64,000 nucleotides of DNA from Arsenicibacter sp965247375 (GCA_965247375.1 CBDFHU010000017.1:1-64000); one strand, 5' to 3'; numbered from the stretch's first letter, positions 43,701-53,533 are shown. Translations and numbers: made by a program. Notes: generated by a model from the letters alone, not told the origin.

Positions 43701-44489
43701 ACACCGGTCGGACCATTGGGGATTCAAGCGAACTGTGCGTGTATGGCGCCTGCTTCCCTGTCGGTGACGTATTCCGGAACTGATGAAGCAACCTTAAGCT
43801 GGGCAAAAGTGGCGGGCGCCGCTTCGTATGCCGTACGCTGGCGTCCTGTCGGTGCAGAAGTCTGGCAACAGGCAGCGTTAGTGACGGAGCAGAAATATAC
43901 TACCCGCAATCTGGCATTTTCTACAGACTATGAATGGCAGGTAAAATCAACCTGTAGCAGTACAACGTCGTCAGAATGGAGTATACGGAACGTATTTCAA
44001 ACCGGTAGTTGTAAAGCGGCCGCGTTTTTGTCGGGAACAAAGACTGCTAAAGCCGGTGAATGGATTCTGCTGCCGGTAAAACTGACGGGTAAGCCACCCT
44101 GGCAACTGACCATTATGGCAAACGGATACCCTCTGCAACAGTATACAAATCCGTTACTGAGTGAGATAATGCTGTCTGTAAGCCCGGCGACATCTACTAC
44201 CTACACCATCTCGGCGCTTACAAACGACTGCGGCGAAGGTACGGTCACAGGGTCTTTCATTGCGTATGTTATCGACCCCTGTCAGCAAATGTATACCATT
44301 GCCTCAGGAGCGTGGAATGATCCGGCAATATGGTCCTGCAATCGGGTGCCTGCCTCTACCGATGCCGTCTGTATCCGGCATTGGGTCAATATACTGCCCG
44401 CAACTACTGCCGCTGCCAGGTTAATTAAATACGACATCGGGGGGCGGCTCATGGTCAGTTCACAAACCTTGTTGCAGATAAACCGGTAA
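40798..44489 (+). pseudogene. Exported M43-type metalloprotease with FN3 and GEVED domains, one frameshift
   Basis: The coding signal is continuous from 40798 to 44489 apart from one frame change near 43465: the first frame runs to 43590, the second continues to 44489. VCGQPFNVSFW follows the break at GTATGTGCGGACAG, and adding one base would give SVCAGQPFNVSF. Domains: signal peptide ending SSLAQ; zinc protease with HELGHTFNLYH (His206) and a Met-turn-like NNLMGYY; two cycles of FN3 (PTNLRAETGIGIRLTW) and GEVED (YGETEDYWLEV; NPGGETRDYAMLV). After the break come a VSGSSYRLQLSD beta module, a third FN3 and an ASGAWNDPAIWSC end module. It would be about 1230 residues if repaired and is probably a secreted protease or adhesin. 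Confidence 0.78.
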
Positions 44490-44503
44490 TGGCCAGCAAA
44501 GTA

Positions 44504-44995
44504 TCACAACCCCAATAACCGTTTCAGGCGATCGTAGAAGCCGGTGTTCCGGAAGGTAAAGGTTTTGTGCAGAATGTAGTTGCTGACGAAACTCATGCCC
44601 ATCCCGGAGATATGCCCCAACAGTTTATTGATGTGCACTTCCTTGACGGAATAGGGGATTGTATAGGTATCGACGGGGAGAAGCTCCGTCAGAATCATCC
44701 GCGCAAGGGCAGAGCCGTAAACGGTAATCAGACCCGAGATAATCGAAACGAAGGTGTATTTGACCATTTCACGCCGCGTTTTGCTGGAGTTTTTGGCGTT
44801 GAAGGCAAATAGTTTGGTCAGAATGAACCCAATGAAAAAAGAAGAAATGTAGCCTACGGCGAGTGCCCGTTCGTAATCAAGCTGAAACCATTCCTGTAAA
44901 ATACTGCCGATAATGAGCTGGAGTAAAGCACCGATGCCGGCAACAATAAAGTACGCGAGTATATCTTTTCGATTAAAAACTTCCTGTGATTTCAT
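44504..44995 (-). CDS. GtrA family membrane protein
   Basis: A 163-residue four-helix protein of the GtrA family (helices near 13-33, 42-62, 78-98, 128-148). Members flip or present polyprenyl-linked sugars for cell-surface glycan modification. Conserved parts are YFIVAGIGALLQLIIGSILQ at the start, GYISSFFIGFILTKLFAF in helix 2, and FVSNYILHKTFTFR near the end. No glycosyltransferase adjoins it, which is unusual, since GtrA genes commonly pair with one. It is convergent with the metalloprotease-type gene. Confidence 0.9.
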   Translation of the reverse strand: MKSQEVFNRKDILAYFIVAGIGALLQLIIGSILQEWFQLDYERALAVGYISSFFIGFILTKLFAFNAKNSSKTRREMVKYTFVSIISGLITVYGSALARMILTELLPVDTYTIPYSVKEVHINKLLGHISGMGMSFVSNYILHKTFTFRNTGFYDRLKRLLGL

Positions 44996-45299
44996 TAAAA
45001 AGTAGGCATATAAGCCCGCAAGTTACAGGAAGTGCCGGAAAATGCAGGCGGTAAATTAGTAAATGTACCGGTGCAGGTAGCTGTTATTGATTCCGGTCCG
45101 CAGACGCAGCAACTTCCGGACCTGACCGGGAATGAAATGAGCCCGTAACAGGCTTATATCCGCAAAAAAGGTATGAATTGAACGAATAATAACTTACATG
45201 ATAGTTGGACTGCTGATAATCAGTAGCTTTACTGGCGGGCTGTATTGCCGGAAAAGCGATGAGCTTACCTTTACGCACATATAAGAAACTGATGACAGT
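44996..45299. other. Spacer with candidate promoter for the YadA-like protein
   Basis: 304 bases with no convincing gene; short minus-strand frames lack family signal. Near the right end, TTG (45245-45247) and TACCTTTA (45266-45273) are 18 bases apart and approximate the Bacteroidota -33/-7 pattern, one base off TAnnTTTG. A start about 10 bases later would leave a short leader before 45300. Confidence 0.4.
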
Positions 45300-47150
45300 A
45301 TGAAAAACACGCTACAGTTTTTGAGACTTATTGCGATCCTGATTATGTTCGGGTCAGTAGCAAAGGGACAAATCGGCTTGAATTCGCCTGCCGGTGTTAA
45401 GCCTGCGCAGCATGTGGAAATTTACAGTAACGGTAATTTTATAGTTCAGGGAAAATATAAGCCGGCAACGACGAGTCCTGAAGCGAATACGTACCTTGTT
45501 AACTGCGGTAGTCCGGGTACTGATGTGACCGTACAGGCCGGTATACTGATGGATCCCTCGTCGTTTTCGGGGTATTCAACGGCAACCAACTACAACTGTG
45601 TACGCCGGATTGTGCTCAGTAATCCGCCCGGCGAGCAGGTGATCGGCATCGAACTTATGTTTCTGGCATTTGATTTAGGCATACTGTCTGTTTCTGCTTC
45701 AAACGATTACCTGTCAATCAGTAATGATCAGATGCAGACTCAGTTTTTTAACGGCAACGCACTTCCGGACCGGCTTGTGGTTCCCGGCAATGCGTGTGAG
45801 GTATTTTTTCGGGGAACTGCCGATGGACTTGGCGGGCAGGGATTCAGGCTGCAATGGCGGGCATTGTATGAACAAACGTCGGCAGACCAGGCGGCTTTTT
45901 CTATGGCAAGCACCAATCAGATTCAGTTCAATACGAAAACGGGAGCTTTATTAACCGGTTTGCCTTCTTCTTTACAGGGCGGGCCGTTAGGAAGCGGGTC
46001 GGTTTCACTGGGCAAACGAAATGATGCGCATGGTGAGGGGTCTGCTGCGATCGGTATTGACAATACTACCGGAAGCGGAGGCACAGGTACAGGGCGTGGC
46101 ACAGGAGCTATGGCGTTGGGGGCCGGCAATTTTGCGTCGGGAGATTATTCGGTTGCGGCCGGTGAAGACAATTTTACTATTGGTAACAATACTGTCGCGC
46201 TGGGGTATCGGAACCGGCCGTCGGGCAATGATGGAATCACGATTGGTAATTCTAACGGCGCCGGCCCGAATGCAATGGCACTTGGCTACACGAATGCAGT
46301 GGGAGGAAGTTACGGCATTGGTATCGGGCGGAATAACAGTATCGGAGCCTTAAACGGGGTAGCTGTAGGAAGCTATAATTCCATTCCTTCCAGTACGACA
46401 AACGCCGTGGCTATCGGTCACTATAATACCGCCAACGCCTTTGCCAGTATGGCGTTCGGAACGTCACTGGTGGTTTCCGGAAGCAATGCCGTGGCAATCG
46501 GAGTGCAGCATATTGCCAGTGGTAATTTTTCGACTGCACTGGGAACCCGTATGAACACCAATGGCAAATCCGGAGCGTTTATGATCGGCGACAGTGACCC
46601 GTTGAGCCAGGGAACAACGCTGATCGGAGTGAATGACCAGTTTGTTGGCCGGTTTCTGGAGGGCTATTACCTCATGACGTCAGGCAATACAAATCCCGGA
46701 ACAGGATTCGGTGCCGTCCGGACGGGCGTACAGATCGGACGTGGACAGAACTCGTGGGCGGCGATTTCTGACTCGACTAAAAAAGAACGCCTGCGACCTG
46801 TTGATCATACTGACTTGTTGCGGAAAATAAATAACATGCCCCTCTCGACATGGAACTACAAAGGACAGCGCAACATTCGCCACTATGGTCCTATGGCACA
46901 GGATTTTTATGCCGCGTTTGGTCAGGACGAGTTGGGACAGGTTGGCTGTGATACCTTAATTTATAGCCACGATTTTGCAGGTGTCACCTTTGCCGGCGTT
47001 CAGGCGCTGATCCGTGAGAATGAACAGCTGAGAAAAGAAATGAAACAGGCTACCCAACAACTGGCTGACTATGAAGCCAGATTGGTATTGATTGAGAAAG
47101 CGGTACTTCGTAAGCGGGAACGTATTACCTTCCGGAAAGTAACCAGATAA
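45300..47150 (+). CDS. Surface protein with YadA-like head repeats and S74 chaperone domain
   Basis: A 616-residue exported protein with a signal peptide cleaved near VAKGQ. Residues about 30-205 are an unrecognised beta region (ending near DQAAFSMASTN). About 230-430 hold at least ten YadA/Hia-type head repeats (14-15 residues; AIG, ALG or AVG turns such as GAMALGAGNFASGDYSV), which form trimeric left-handed beta-rolls. The C-terminal part is an S74 intramolecular chaperone: ISDSTKKERLRPV, with the Ser and Lys expected for self-cleavage, then YGPMAQDFYAAFG and a terminal coiled coil. S74 domains usually cap phage tail spikes; here the domain probably helps fold a surface trimer. No YadA membrane anchor is present. 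Confidence 0.85.
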   Translation: MKNTLQFLRLIAILIMFGSVAKGQIGLNSPAGVKPAQHVEIYSNGNFIVQGKYKPATTSPEANTYLVNCGSPGTDVTVQAGILMDPSSFSGYSTATNYNCVRRIVLSNPPGEQVIGIELMFLAFDLGILSVSASNDYLSISNDQMQTQFFNGNALPDRLVVPGNACEVFFRGTADGLGGQGFRLQWRALYEQTSADQAAFSMASTNQIQFNTKTGALLTGLPSSLQGGPLGSGSVSLGKRNDAHGEGSAAIGIDNTTGSGGTGTGRGTGAMALGAGNFASGDYSVAAGEDNFTIGNNTVALGYRNRPSGNDGITIGNSNGAGPNAMALGYTNAVGGSYGIGIGRNNSIGALNGVAVGSYNSIPSSTTNAVAIGHYNTANAFASMAFGTSLVVSGSNAVAIGVQHIASGNFSTALGTRMNTNGKSGAFMIGDSDPLSQGTTLIGVNDQFVGRFLEGYYLMTSGNTNPGTGFGAVRTGVQIGRGQNSWAAISDSTKKERLRPVDHTDLLRKINNMPLSTWNYKGQRNIRHYGPMAQDFYAAFGQDELGQVGCDTLIYSHDFAGVTFAGVQALIRENEQLRKEMKQATQQLADYEARLVLIEKAVLRKRERITFRKVTR

Positions 47151-47152
47151 AA

Positions 47153-47188
47153 CCGGTTGCCCGTCGGTATCCGCCGATAGGCAACCGG
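47153..47188. terminator. Palindrome between convergent genes
   Basis: Arms CCGGTTGCC (47153-47161) and GGCAACCGG (47180-47188) with inner TCGG/CCGA pairing. It lies between the YadA-like and AGMO-like genes. There is no T-run on the plus strand, so its termination strength is uncertain. Confidence 0.55.
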
Positions 47189-47209
47189 CACAAACGCCGG
47201 CAGTTTAGT

Positions 47210-48505
47210 TTATACGAGTTCGGCTTTTTCAGGTGAAGCCGCCGGCTGAACAGGTGACAAACTTTCAGTCCGGTTAAAGACAAACCACGCCGTAACCAGG
47301 GTTGACAGGATAAACCAGGTTCCGACCACATACTGCATCCCCGGCAGCCACTGACTGATCTGAAACCAGTCGCCCGCCTGAATCAGCAGCCCCATACCGA
47401 AACCGTTCTTCAGGATTTCCCAGCCCAGTGCATACGGATTATGGTCCATCAGCTCGGTATAGGCATACACCGTCAGGAAAATAAACCCGCCGTAGTAGAA
47501 AATGCCTGGTATTTTAATCTGGCCGAGATGCCCGAAAAAGTACATCAGAAACAGCAGCGTAACCCCCAGCTGAATCCATGCCCACGTTTTCAGTGCCCCT
47601 GAACTTTTGGGTTCGTATTTGACGTACCCGTACAGGTCGTCAATTTTTTCAACGGGATACCAGTCTATGACGTCGGCCGGACGCCAGCCGGTCGGCATAA
47701 ACCAGATGCGCAGTTTGTCGCGGAAATTATTCGTCCGCCACGCGTCCTGTGCCAGCAACCACAAATGCTGGAAGTTGATTTTGACCGGATTCCAGGTATT
47801 CGACGGGCGGGTAATGCCGTAGACCGGAGGCACGTCGGCTAATTCCTCTTGGTAGGTCCCGAACAGTTTATCCCACACAATGAAAATCTGGGAGTGGTTG
47901 CGGTCCAGATATTCCGGATTAATGGCGTGATGAACACGGTGATGCGAGGGCGTCACGAGGATTTTTTCCAGAAAACCCATGCGGTCGATATGCTGCGTGT
48001 GATACCAGAACTGGGCAAACAGGTGCAGCGGTGCGACGATACCGATTACTTCCTGCGGCACACCGAGCACGGCTGCCGGCAGGAGGAAAAACGTAAATAA
48101 GTTGACGAATGACGAAATACTCTGCCGGAGCGCACAGGCCAGGTTAAAGTCTTCCGAGCTGTGGTGGATGGCATGTTTGTTCCAGAAAAAGTTGATCTGA
48201 TGCGCAATGCGGTGTACCCAGTAGCCCTGAAAGTCAAGGACGATAAAGGCAATGAGGTAGGTCCAGACGGTGGCTTTGATATCAAACAAGGCCAAGTGAT
48301 TGAGCATCCAGCCATAGGTCAGCAGCGAAATGCTCAGTCCAAGCACATCTTTCGTGACGTTGGTAATGCCCGAACTCATGCTTGAGATCATATCCATGGT
48401 GCGGTAGGTGTCCTTCCCGCGCCAGCGCCCGTACCACATTTCGGCCAGCACCGCTACCAGAAAAATGGGCATTGCAATCAATAGCACCCGTCCATATAGT
48501 TCCAT
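47210..48505 (-). CDS. Sterol desaturase / fatty acid hydroxylase superfamily, AGMO-like
   Basis: A 431-residue di-iron membrane oxygenase. The eight-His signature is complete: HRIAH at 98-102, HAIHH at 111-115, a lone His near 170 (HTQH) and SHHRVHH at 187-193. Five to six helices in the first 160 residues are joined by four at the C-terminus (about 305-420), an extension typical of alkylglycerol mono-oxygenase (TMEM195) relatives. These enzymes cleave ether lipids; sterol or carotenoid hydroxylation is also possible. It is the last gene of a minus-strand run, 47 bases after the TIM-barrel gene. Confidence 0.88.
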   Translation of the reverse strand: MELYGRVLLIAMPIFLVAVLAEMWYGRWRGKDTYRTMDMISSMSSGITNVTKDVLGLSISLLTYGWMLNHLALFDIKATVWTYLIAFIVLDFQGYWVHRIAHQINFFWNKHAIHHSSEDFNLACALRQSISSFVNLFTFFLLPAAVLGVPQEVIGIVAPLHLFAQFWYHTQHIDRMGFLEKILVTPSHHRVHHAINPEYLDRNHSQIFIVWDKLFGTYQEELADVPPVYGITRPSNTWNPVKINFQHLWLLAQDAWRTNNFRDKLRIWFMPTGWRPADVIDWYPVEKIDDLYGYVKYEPKSSGALKTWAWIQLGVTLLFLMYFFGHLGQIKIPGIFYYGGFIFLTVYAYTELMDHNPYALGWEILKNGFGMGLLIQAGDWFQISQWLPGMQYVVGTWFILSTLVTAWFVFNRTESLSPVQPAASPEKAELV

Positions 48506-48552
48506 TTTAGTCTGTTGGTATTATTTTAGACAAAAATAGTGATTTTTCAGGG

Positions 48553-49464
48553 CTAGTTAAAGTATTTGCGGATGGCTTTCGGGTAGTCGGGAATCGCCGT
48601 TTCGGGTTCGGCAATTTCCGGATGCCACATTTTTTCCCATTCAAAGCTGTAATACCCCTGATAACCGTCCTGACGGAGGGCCGTGACGGCTTCCTGTAAC
48701 GGTGCATCGCCCTGACCCAGCAAAACATACTGGTGTGTATTCCCTGTAACGCGGGCATCTTTGACGTGTACATGCCGGATGTACTTCTTCAGCGCTCTAT
48801 GTACGGCGGCCGGTGCTTCCTTACCTTCCACCCACATGTTGAAAATATCCCAGATTAGCCCTACGTTCGGGTGTTCGGCCCGGCCCATAATGCGGGTTAG
48901 GTAATTGGTCGTGACCAGCTCGCCATGCGATTCCAGCAATACCTGTACCTTGCTGCCTTTGGCATGATTCCCCAATTCCAGCAGTCCCTGACTTATCAGG
49001 TCAAGGGTTTTTTCGCGGTCCTGATCCTTGGGCAAACTATCCGGAAACACCCGCACATACGGGCAGTCGAGCTGTTGCGCCATGTCGATAAACCGGCGGG
49101 CTTCGTCGAGATTTTTCTGCCTTTTGGCTGCATCGGCATGGTGCATCTGGGCCGATGAACCCAGATCGCAGATGGCCAGATTCCGGTCTTTGAACCGGCG
49201 TAATGTCGCCGATAAACTGGCCGGACTGCTGAATTCGGGCCGTTTGCTGAGGTCCAGCTCGCCTTCTACACCACGGATTTCAACGGCATCATAGCCGCTG
49301 TCGGCAGCCGCTTTCAGGATGGTATCGAGCGACCATTTCGGGCAACCCAGCGTTGAGAATGCCAGTTTTGGCCTCGCCGCCATCGCACTGGCGGAAAAGG
49401 TGGGCAGAGCGGCGGCGGCGGCCAGCCCGAGCGATGTCCGTAAAAAATGTCGCCGTGAATGCAT
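48553..49464 (-). CDS. Tat-exported sugar phosphate isomerase/epimerase-like TIM barrel
   Basis: A 303-residue protein with a twin-arginine signal (SRRHFLRTSLG, hydrophobic stretch, cleavage near SAMA) and an AP-endonuclease-2-like TIM barrel. Barrel landmarks are DAVEIRGVEGELD, LLESHGELVTT, GLIWDIFNMW, HVHVKDARV and YYSFEWEKMW, which supply the usual Glu/Asp/His metal-site residues. Secreted members often work with GMC or GFO/IDH dehydrogenases on 3-keto-sugars. The gene begins 14 bases after the GMC oxidoreductase gene, supporting that link. The reaction is not proven. Confidence 0.87.
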   Translation of the reverse strand: MHSRRHFLRTSLGLAAAAALPTFSASAMAARPKLAFSTLGCPKWSLDTILKAAADSGYDAVEIRGVEGELDLSKRPEFSSPASLSATLRRFKDRNLAICDLGSSAQMHHADAAKRQKNLDEARRFIDMAQQLDCPYVRVFPDSLPKDQDREKTLDLISQGLLELGNHAKGSKVQVLLESHGELVTTNYLTRIMGRAEHPNVGLIWDIFNMWVEGKEAPAAVHRALKKYIRHVHVKDARVTGNTHQYVLLGQGDAPLQEAVTALRQDGYQGYYSFEWEKMWHPEIAEPETAIPDYPKAIRKYFN

Positions 49465-49478
49465 GGGTTGTATTGGGT

Positions 49479-51206
49479 TTAGAGTTTACCGGATTTGAGT
49501 TGTTTTGCCGCATAATCGGCCGCACGGGCGGTCAGGGCCATATAGGTCAGCGACGGATTCTGCGTCGAGGTGGAGGTCATACAGGCGCCGTCGGTGACGA
49601 ATACGTTCGGGCAGGCATGGAGCTGATTCCACCGGTTAAGCATGGAGGTTTTCGGGTTATGACCCATCCGGACGCCGCCCATTTCGTGGTTTTCGTTGCC
49701 TGGCCGCCGTTGCGTATCCACCGTCCGGATGTTGGTAAAGCCGGCCTTCGTGTACATCTCCGTAAACTGCTCAAAAAAATCTTTCAGTATTTTTTCGTCG
49801 TTGTCATCATAGGCAACGTGCACACGCAGTTGAGGTATGCCGAACGGGTCTTTCAGGGAGGCATCGGTGTAAACGCGGTTGGTGGCTTTCGGAATGGTTT
49901 CGGCCATCATATTCGAGCCGATGTTCCAGCCGTTCCACGAGCGTTTATGCAGATTATCCTTCAGGGTTTCGCCCCAGCCCGACAGATCCGGTCTGGCAGA
50001 CCGGTCGGCGGAGAACGTGGACGCATAACCCCGCAGAAACCCGGCTGCCGGACCGCTCGTTTCCTGTTTGTGAAGATTCCGGAAACGCGGAATGTAGCAA
50101 CTGTTGGGCCGTTGTCCGTCAGTGGCCGAGTCAAGCTGTCCGTCATAGCTGGCGTAAATCCGGCCGCGGTAGCTGTGAAACGCCACATATCGCCCCAGCA
50201 CATCATGATCGTTACCCAGCCCGGCCGGAAACCGGTCAGAGGTTGAATTAAGCAGAATCAGACTGGTATTGAGGGCCGACGCATTCAGGAAAATGATTTT
50301 TGCGTAATACTCCGTCATGGCATGCGTCTTTGCATCAATGACCCGTACGCCGACTGCTTTTTTCTTCTGTTCGTCATAGATCACCGAATGAACGACCGAA
50401 TAGGGGCGCAGGGTCAGATTGCCGGTGCGTTCGGCCCAGGGCAGTGTCGAGGAGTTGGTGCTGTAATAGCCACCGTAGGGGCAGCCTCGTTCGCAGAGGG
50501 TCCGGTGCTGGCATTGCCCGCGCCCCTGTTGCCCGTGAATGGCCGTCGGTTTGGTCAGGTGCGCCGCCCTGCCCATGATTACGAAGCGGTCGGGGTAGAA
50601 TTTGCTCACCTGATTCCGGAAATATTTTTCGACACACGACATCTCGTGGGGCGGCAAAAACTCACCGTCCGGCAGATTCGGCAAGCCGTCTTTATTCCCT
50701 GTAATGCCGGCAAACCGCTCTACGTAGCTGTACCACGGCGCCAGATCGGCATACCGGATGGGCCAGTCAACGGCATAGCCGTCGCGGGCCGGGCCGTCAA
50801 AATCGAAGTCGCTCCAGCGCTGTGTCTGCCGTCCCCAGACCAGCGACCGGCCACCAACCTGGTAAAAATGAATCCAGTCGAAGGGTGTTTCCTGAATGTA
50901 TGGATGGGTACTGTCTTTCTGATAGAAATGAAGCGTGTCTTCGCGGAATGCATAGTGGCGGCTGGCAATGGGATACTCTTTTTTGACAGCGACAGGCACT
51001 TCGGTCAGATGCGGAAACTCCCAGGGATTCTGCATGGCAGTCGGGTAGTCTGTTACATGCCTGACGTTCCGGCCACGGTCCAGCACCAGCGTTTTCAGTC
51101 CTTTTGCGGTTAACTCCTTGGCCGCCCAGCCACCACTGATGCCGGTGCCAACAACAATGGCGTCGAAGGTGCGGTCTTTAACACTATCCAGATTCAAATA
51201 AGCCAT
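49479..51206 (-). CDS. GMC-family FAD oxidoreductase
   Basis: A 575-residue flavoprotein of the glucose-methanol-choline family. I set the start at the ATG at 51206 (MAYLNLDSVKD), five residues before KDRTFDAIVVGTGISGG; the frame extends upstream with no useful leader. The Rossmann FAD motif GTGISGG lies near 20-26, a CxxRGCPYGG-like cysteine/glycine segment (CERGCPYGGYYSTNS) near 255, and the C-terminal GMC motif NPSLTYMALTARAADY near 555. Related Bacteroidota enzymes oxidise sugars or glycosides at C3 with a small Tat-exported subunit; that subunit gene is not in this window. It lies between an S41 protease and the TIM-barrel gene, all minus strand. Confidence 0.9.
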   Translation of the reverse strand: MAYLNLDSVKDRTFDAIVVGTGISGGWAAKELTAKGLKTLVLDRGRNVRHVTDYPTAMQNPWEFPHLTEVPVAVKKEYPIASRHYAFREDTLHFYQKDSTHPYIQETPFDWIHFYQVGGRSLVWGRQTQRWSDFDFDGPARDGYAVDWPIRYADLAPWYSYVERFAGITGNKDGLPNLPDGEFLPPHEMSCVEKYFRNQVSKFYPDRFVIMGRAAHLTKPTAIHGQQGRGQCQHRTLCERGCPYGGYYSTNSSTLPWAERTGNLTLRPYSVVHSVIYDEQKKKAVGVRVIDAKTHAMTEYYAKIIFLNASALNTSLILLNSTSDRFPAGLGNDHDVLGRYVAFHSYRGRIYASYDGQLDSATDGQRPNSCYIPRFRNLHKQETSGPAAGFLRGYASTFSADRSARPDLSGWGETLKDNLHKRSWNGWNIGSNMMAETIPKATNRVYTDASLKDPFGIPQLRVHVAYDDNDEKILKDFFEQFTEMYTKAGFTNIRTVDTQRRPGNENHEMGGVRMGHNPKTSMLNRWNQLHACPNVFVTDGACMTSTSTQNPSLTYMALTARAADYAAKQLKSGKL

Positions 51207-51262
51207 ATTCGGGTGATGATCGTCTTTGGTAAAAGCGGCCATCACCCGAAAAATAATCATGA

Positions 51263-53533
51263 CTACCTGCTGTCTGACCCGTTTATGATGTCAATGGCCT
51301 TCCGCATCAGTTCATCATGGCCGCTGCGGATGCCCTCAATGGTGGGTTTAACGGTCACATCCGGCACAATACCGATGCGCTGGGTTTCGCGGCCGTCGGG
51401 GTAGTAGACACCGATCCCGGAAATGGCGGTTGAAATAGCCCCCGGCAGGTAGAACTGCGAAATATTCCCGTCGGCACCGGCGGTCTGACTCCCGACAACG
51501 ACTACGTTGGGCGATGCCTGAAATGCCATGGTTGTATATTCGGCATTACTCTGCGACAGTTCGTTTACCAGAATCACTACTTTGCCCGGAAAATGCGCTC
51601 CGCCTTTCTTGCCCACTGTGAGGGGAGACGACATCCTGAACAGGCCGGGGTTTGCGAGGCTACCGTACGAGAATTTAACAAATGGGGTCGGTTTATCGAC
51701 GAGGTAATTCCCCAGCGTAAAGACTATGAAATCAGACGGGTAGCACCGCATATCGACAATAATTCCCTTTGCGTTAGCCGTTGCCTTCTCGATGGCAGGC
51801 ACATGGCTGTTTTTAATTTTTGCCGGAAAGATCAGTCCGATGGAGCCGGGCAACATCCGGAAGCTGGTATCGTGCGGGACACTCATCCAGTCGAGGTTCA
51901 GGTTCATCGGCAGTTCATTTTTCAGATACCGCTTCACGGCTAATGTCATCGGCTTTCCGTCGCGGGTGATACTTACGTCAACCTCCGCTGAACTGCCGCG
52001 CAACAGGTCCTGGGCCATGTTGCGCAGTTTAGTAGGTTCATTGGATCCCTGATAATATGGTGATTTCTGTTTGACCCAGTCGGCCACCGGCTGTTTGTCG
52101 ATATGCGTAATGACGTCGCCGGTTTTCAGGCCGGTTGCCGGTCCTTTTTCCGGATGGTAATAGCCCGTAACAACGGCTTGATTTTCGATAAAACGTGCCA
52201 GAACGGGTGCCCGGTAAAGGCCTTTCCACTTATCCAGCACAGGGCTTGTACCCCAGATACCGGCATGGGAGTCCTGCACACGGGCGATCAGGGCCATGTT
52301 GGCGAGCGTGTAGGCTTCAGCGGTATTTGCCATGGCAAATACCGGAATAAATTCATCCAGTACTGCATGCCAGTCTTCTTTAATCAGGTGACGGTCGGGA
52401 AAAAAGTACTGGATAATGTTCCAGTACCGGAACAGACTAAGCATCCGCAGCCCGCCATCGGTTGGGTTCATACCAGCGTACGCATCTTCGTGCTGAAACT
52501 GCGGATTCTGAACGCCTGGGACGAGTGAGATGTAATAATTCCGGCCGTTGTTCCGGCGTTGATAGATTTCATTCAGCCGGAGACTAAGGGGCGGCGAAAA
52601 CAGTTTCGTGTCATTGATCCAGCGCAGGTCAGGACTTATGATGACATCGTCAACGCGGCTGGTATCTGTGTTTTTGCCGGCGGACAGGGGACCCAGTTTA
52701 TCGAGCCAGGCCGTCAGCAGTTTACTCCGCTCCTCCGTGGACGCGGCTTCCAGCACAGACGGCATAATCCGGAAGAGTTCGTTGTCCCAGTTATAATTAC
52801 CGGCAGCGACGGCCGGGTGATGGTATTTCAGAAAGCCCCAGACATGGCCCAGTACAGAAAGATTACTGATCTGCTGTTTGGTGGGTACGCCAAGGGTAAT
52901 GGCAGTGCCTTTCCGGAACGCTGTGTCCTGTAAGGCCTTCTGCTGGCTTTCGGGGTTGATTTTGACGGTAGTTATGTCCGAATCGTCTACTTTGAGCGTC
53001 AGATTATCAAACCAGACGGTGCCTTCGCCGGAGAGCAGCCCGCCAATGTATATTTGTTCTCCGTCTTTAGGAAGCTTCAGTTTAATGGTATACAGTTTCC
53101 AGTCGGCGGTGCCTTTGATGTTTTGATTCTGCATGTTATCGAACTCAAGCGCTCCGCGGGTACCGTCGATCCGCATCCAGAGACCGGCATAACCGGTTAC
53201 GAAGCTGGTTTTGATATAGCCGCTTAACTCGATTTCCTTACCGCCGAAATTTGCCGGCATAACATACGAAAAGGCTTTAAACGACTGCCCTTTTGCGTCG
53301 GGTGTTGACTGGAGCCGGAGGGCGTATTTTCCTTCCTGCCGGACCAGCGAGTCCAGGTACATTTTATAGCCTTCGACTTCACCGGAGCTCCATTCGGCGG
53401 GCAGAGTCGGATTATTGGCCTTCCGTTCAAAGCCAAGATTGGCCGGAATCTGGGCAATGGTACTGTTGCTGAGAAGGCAGCAAAAGCAGAAAAACAGGAG
53501 GTAATGCATACGTGGGAAAGGCATGTGGCGCAA
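51263..53533 (-). CDS. Exported S41-family serine peptidase
   Basis: A 756-residue protein with a signal peptide (hydrophobic 10-26, cleavage near STIAQ). An N-terminal beta-sandwich (about 30-185; FEFDNMQNQNIKGTADWKLY-like carbohydrate-binding fold) precedes the C-terminal-processing-protease fold. It has a PDZ-like part (GLKTGDVITHIDKQPVADW) and the S41 core with LVNELSQSNAEYTTMAFQ, where the Ser is the nucleophile, and GSQTAGADGNI. Its end resembles Bacteroidota tricorn/CTP-type secreted peptidases. A start at 53509 (MHYLLFF) is also possible. It leads the minus-strand run that includes the GMC oxidoreductase, with a 56-base gap. Confidence 0.88.
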   Translation of the reverse strand: MRHMPFPRMHYLLFFCFCCLLSNSTIAQIPANLGFERKANNPTLPAEWSSGEVEGYKMYLDSLVRQEGKYALRLQSTPDAKGQSFKAFSYVMPANFGGKEIELSGYIKTSFVTGYAGLWMRIDGTRGALEFDNMQNQNIKGTADWKLYTIKLKLPKDGEQIYIGGLLSGEGTVWFDNLTLKVDDSDITTVKINPESQQKALQDTAFRKGTAITLGVPTKQQISNLSVLGHVWGFLKYHHPAVAAGNYNWDNELFRIMPSVLEAASTEERSKLLTAWLDKLGPLSAGKNTDTSRVDDVIISPDLRWINDTKLFSPPLSLRLNEIYQRRNNGRNYYISLVPGVQNPQFQHEDAYAGMNPTDGGLRMLSLFRYWNIIQYFFPDRHLIKEDWHAVLDEFIPVFAMANTAEAYTLANMALIARVQDSHAGIWGTSPVLDKWKGLYRAPVLARFIENQAVVTGYYHPEKGPATGLKTGDVITHIDKQPVADWVKQKSPYYQGSNEPTKLRNMAQDLLRGSSAEVDVSITRDGKPMTLAVKRYLKNELPMNLNLDWMSVPHDTSFRMLPGSIGLIFPAKIKNSHVPAIEKATANAKGIIVDMRCYPSDFIVFTLGNYLVDKPTPFVKFSYGSLANPGLFRMSSPLTVGKKGGAHFPGKVVILVNELSQSNAEYTTMAFQASPNVVVVGSQTAGADGNISQFYLPGAISTAISGIGVYYPDGRETQRIGIVPDVTVKPTIEGIRSGHDELMRKAIDIINGSDSR

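Noticed and set aside
49353..51113. Plus-strand open frames of 297 and 263 codons opposite the GMC oxidoreductase
   Set aside because: The minus-strand gene has complete GMC motifs; these are antisense shadows without recognisable domains.
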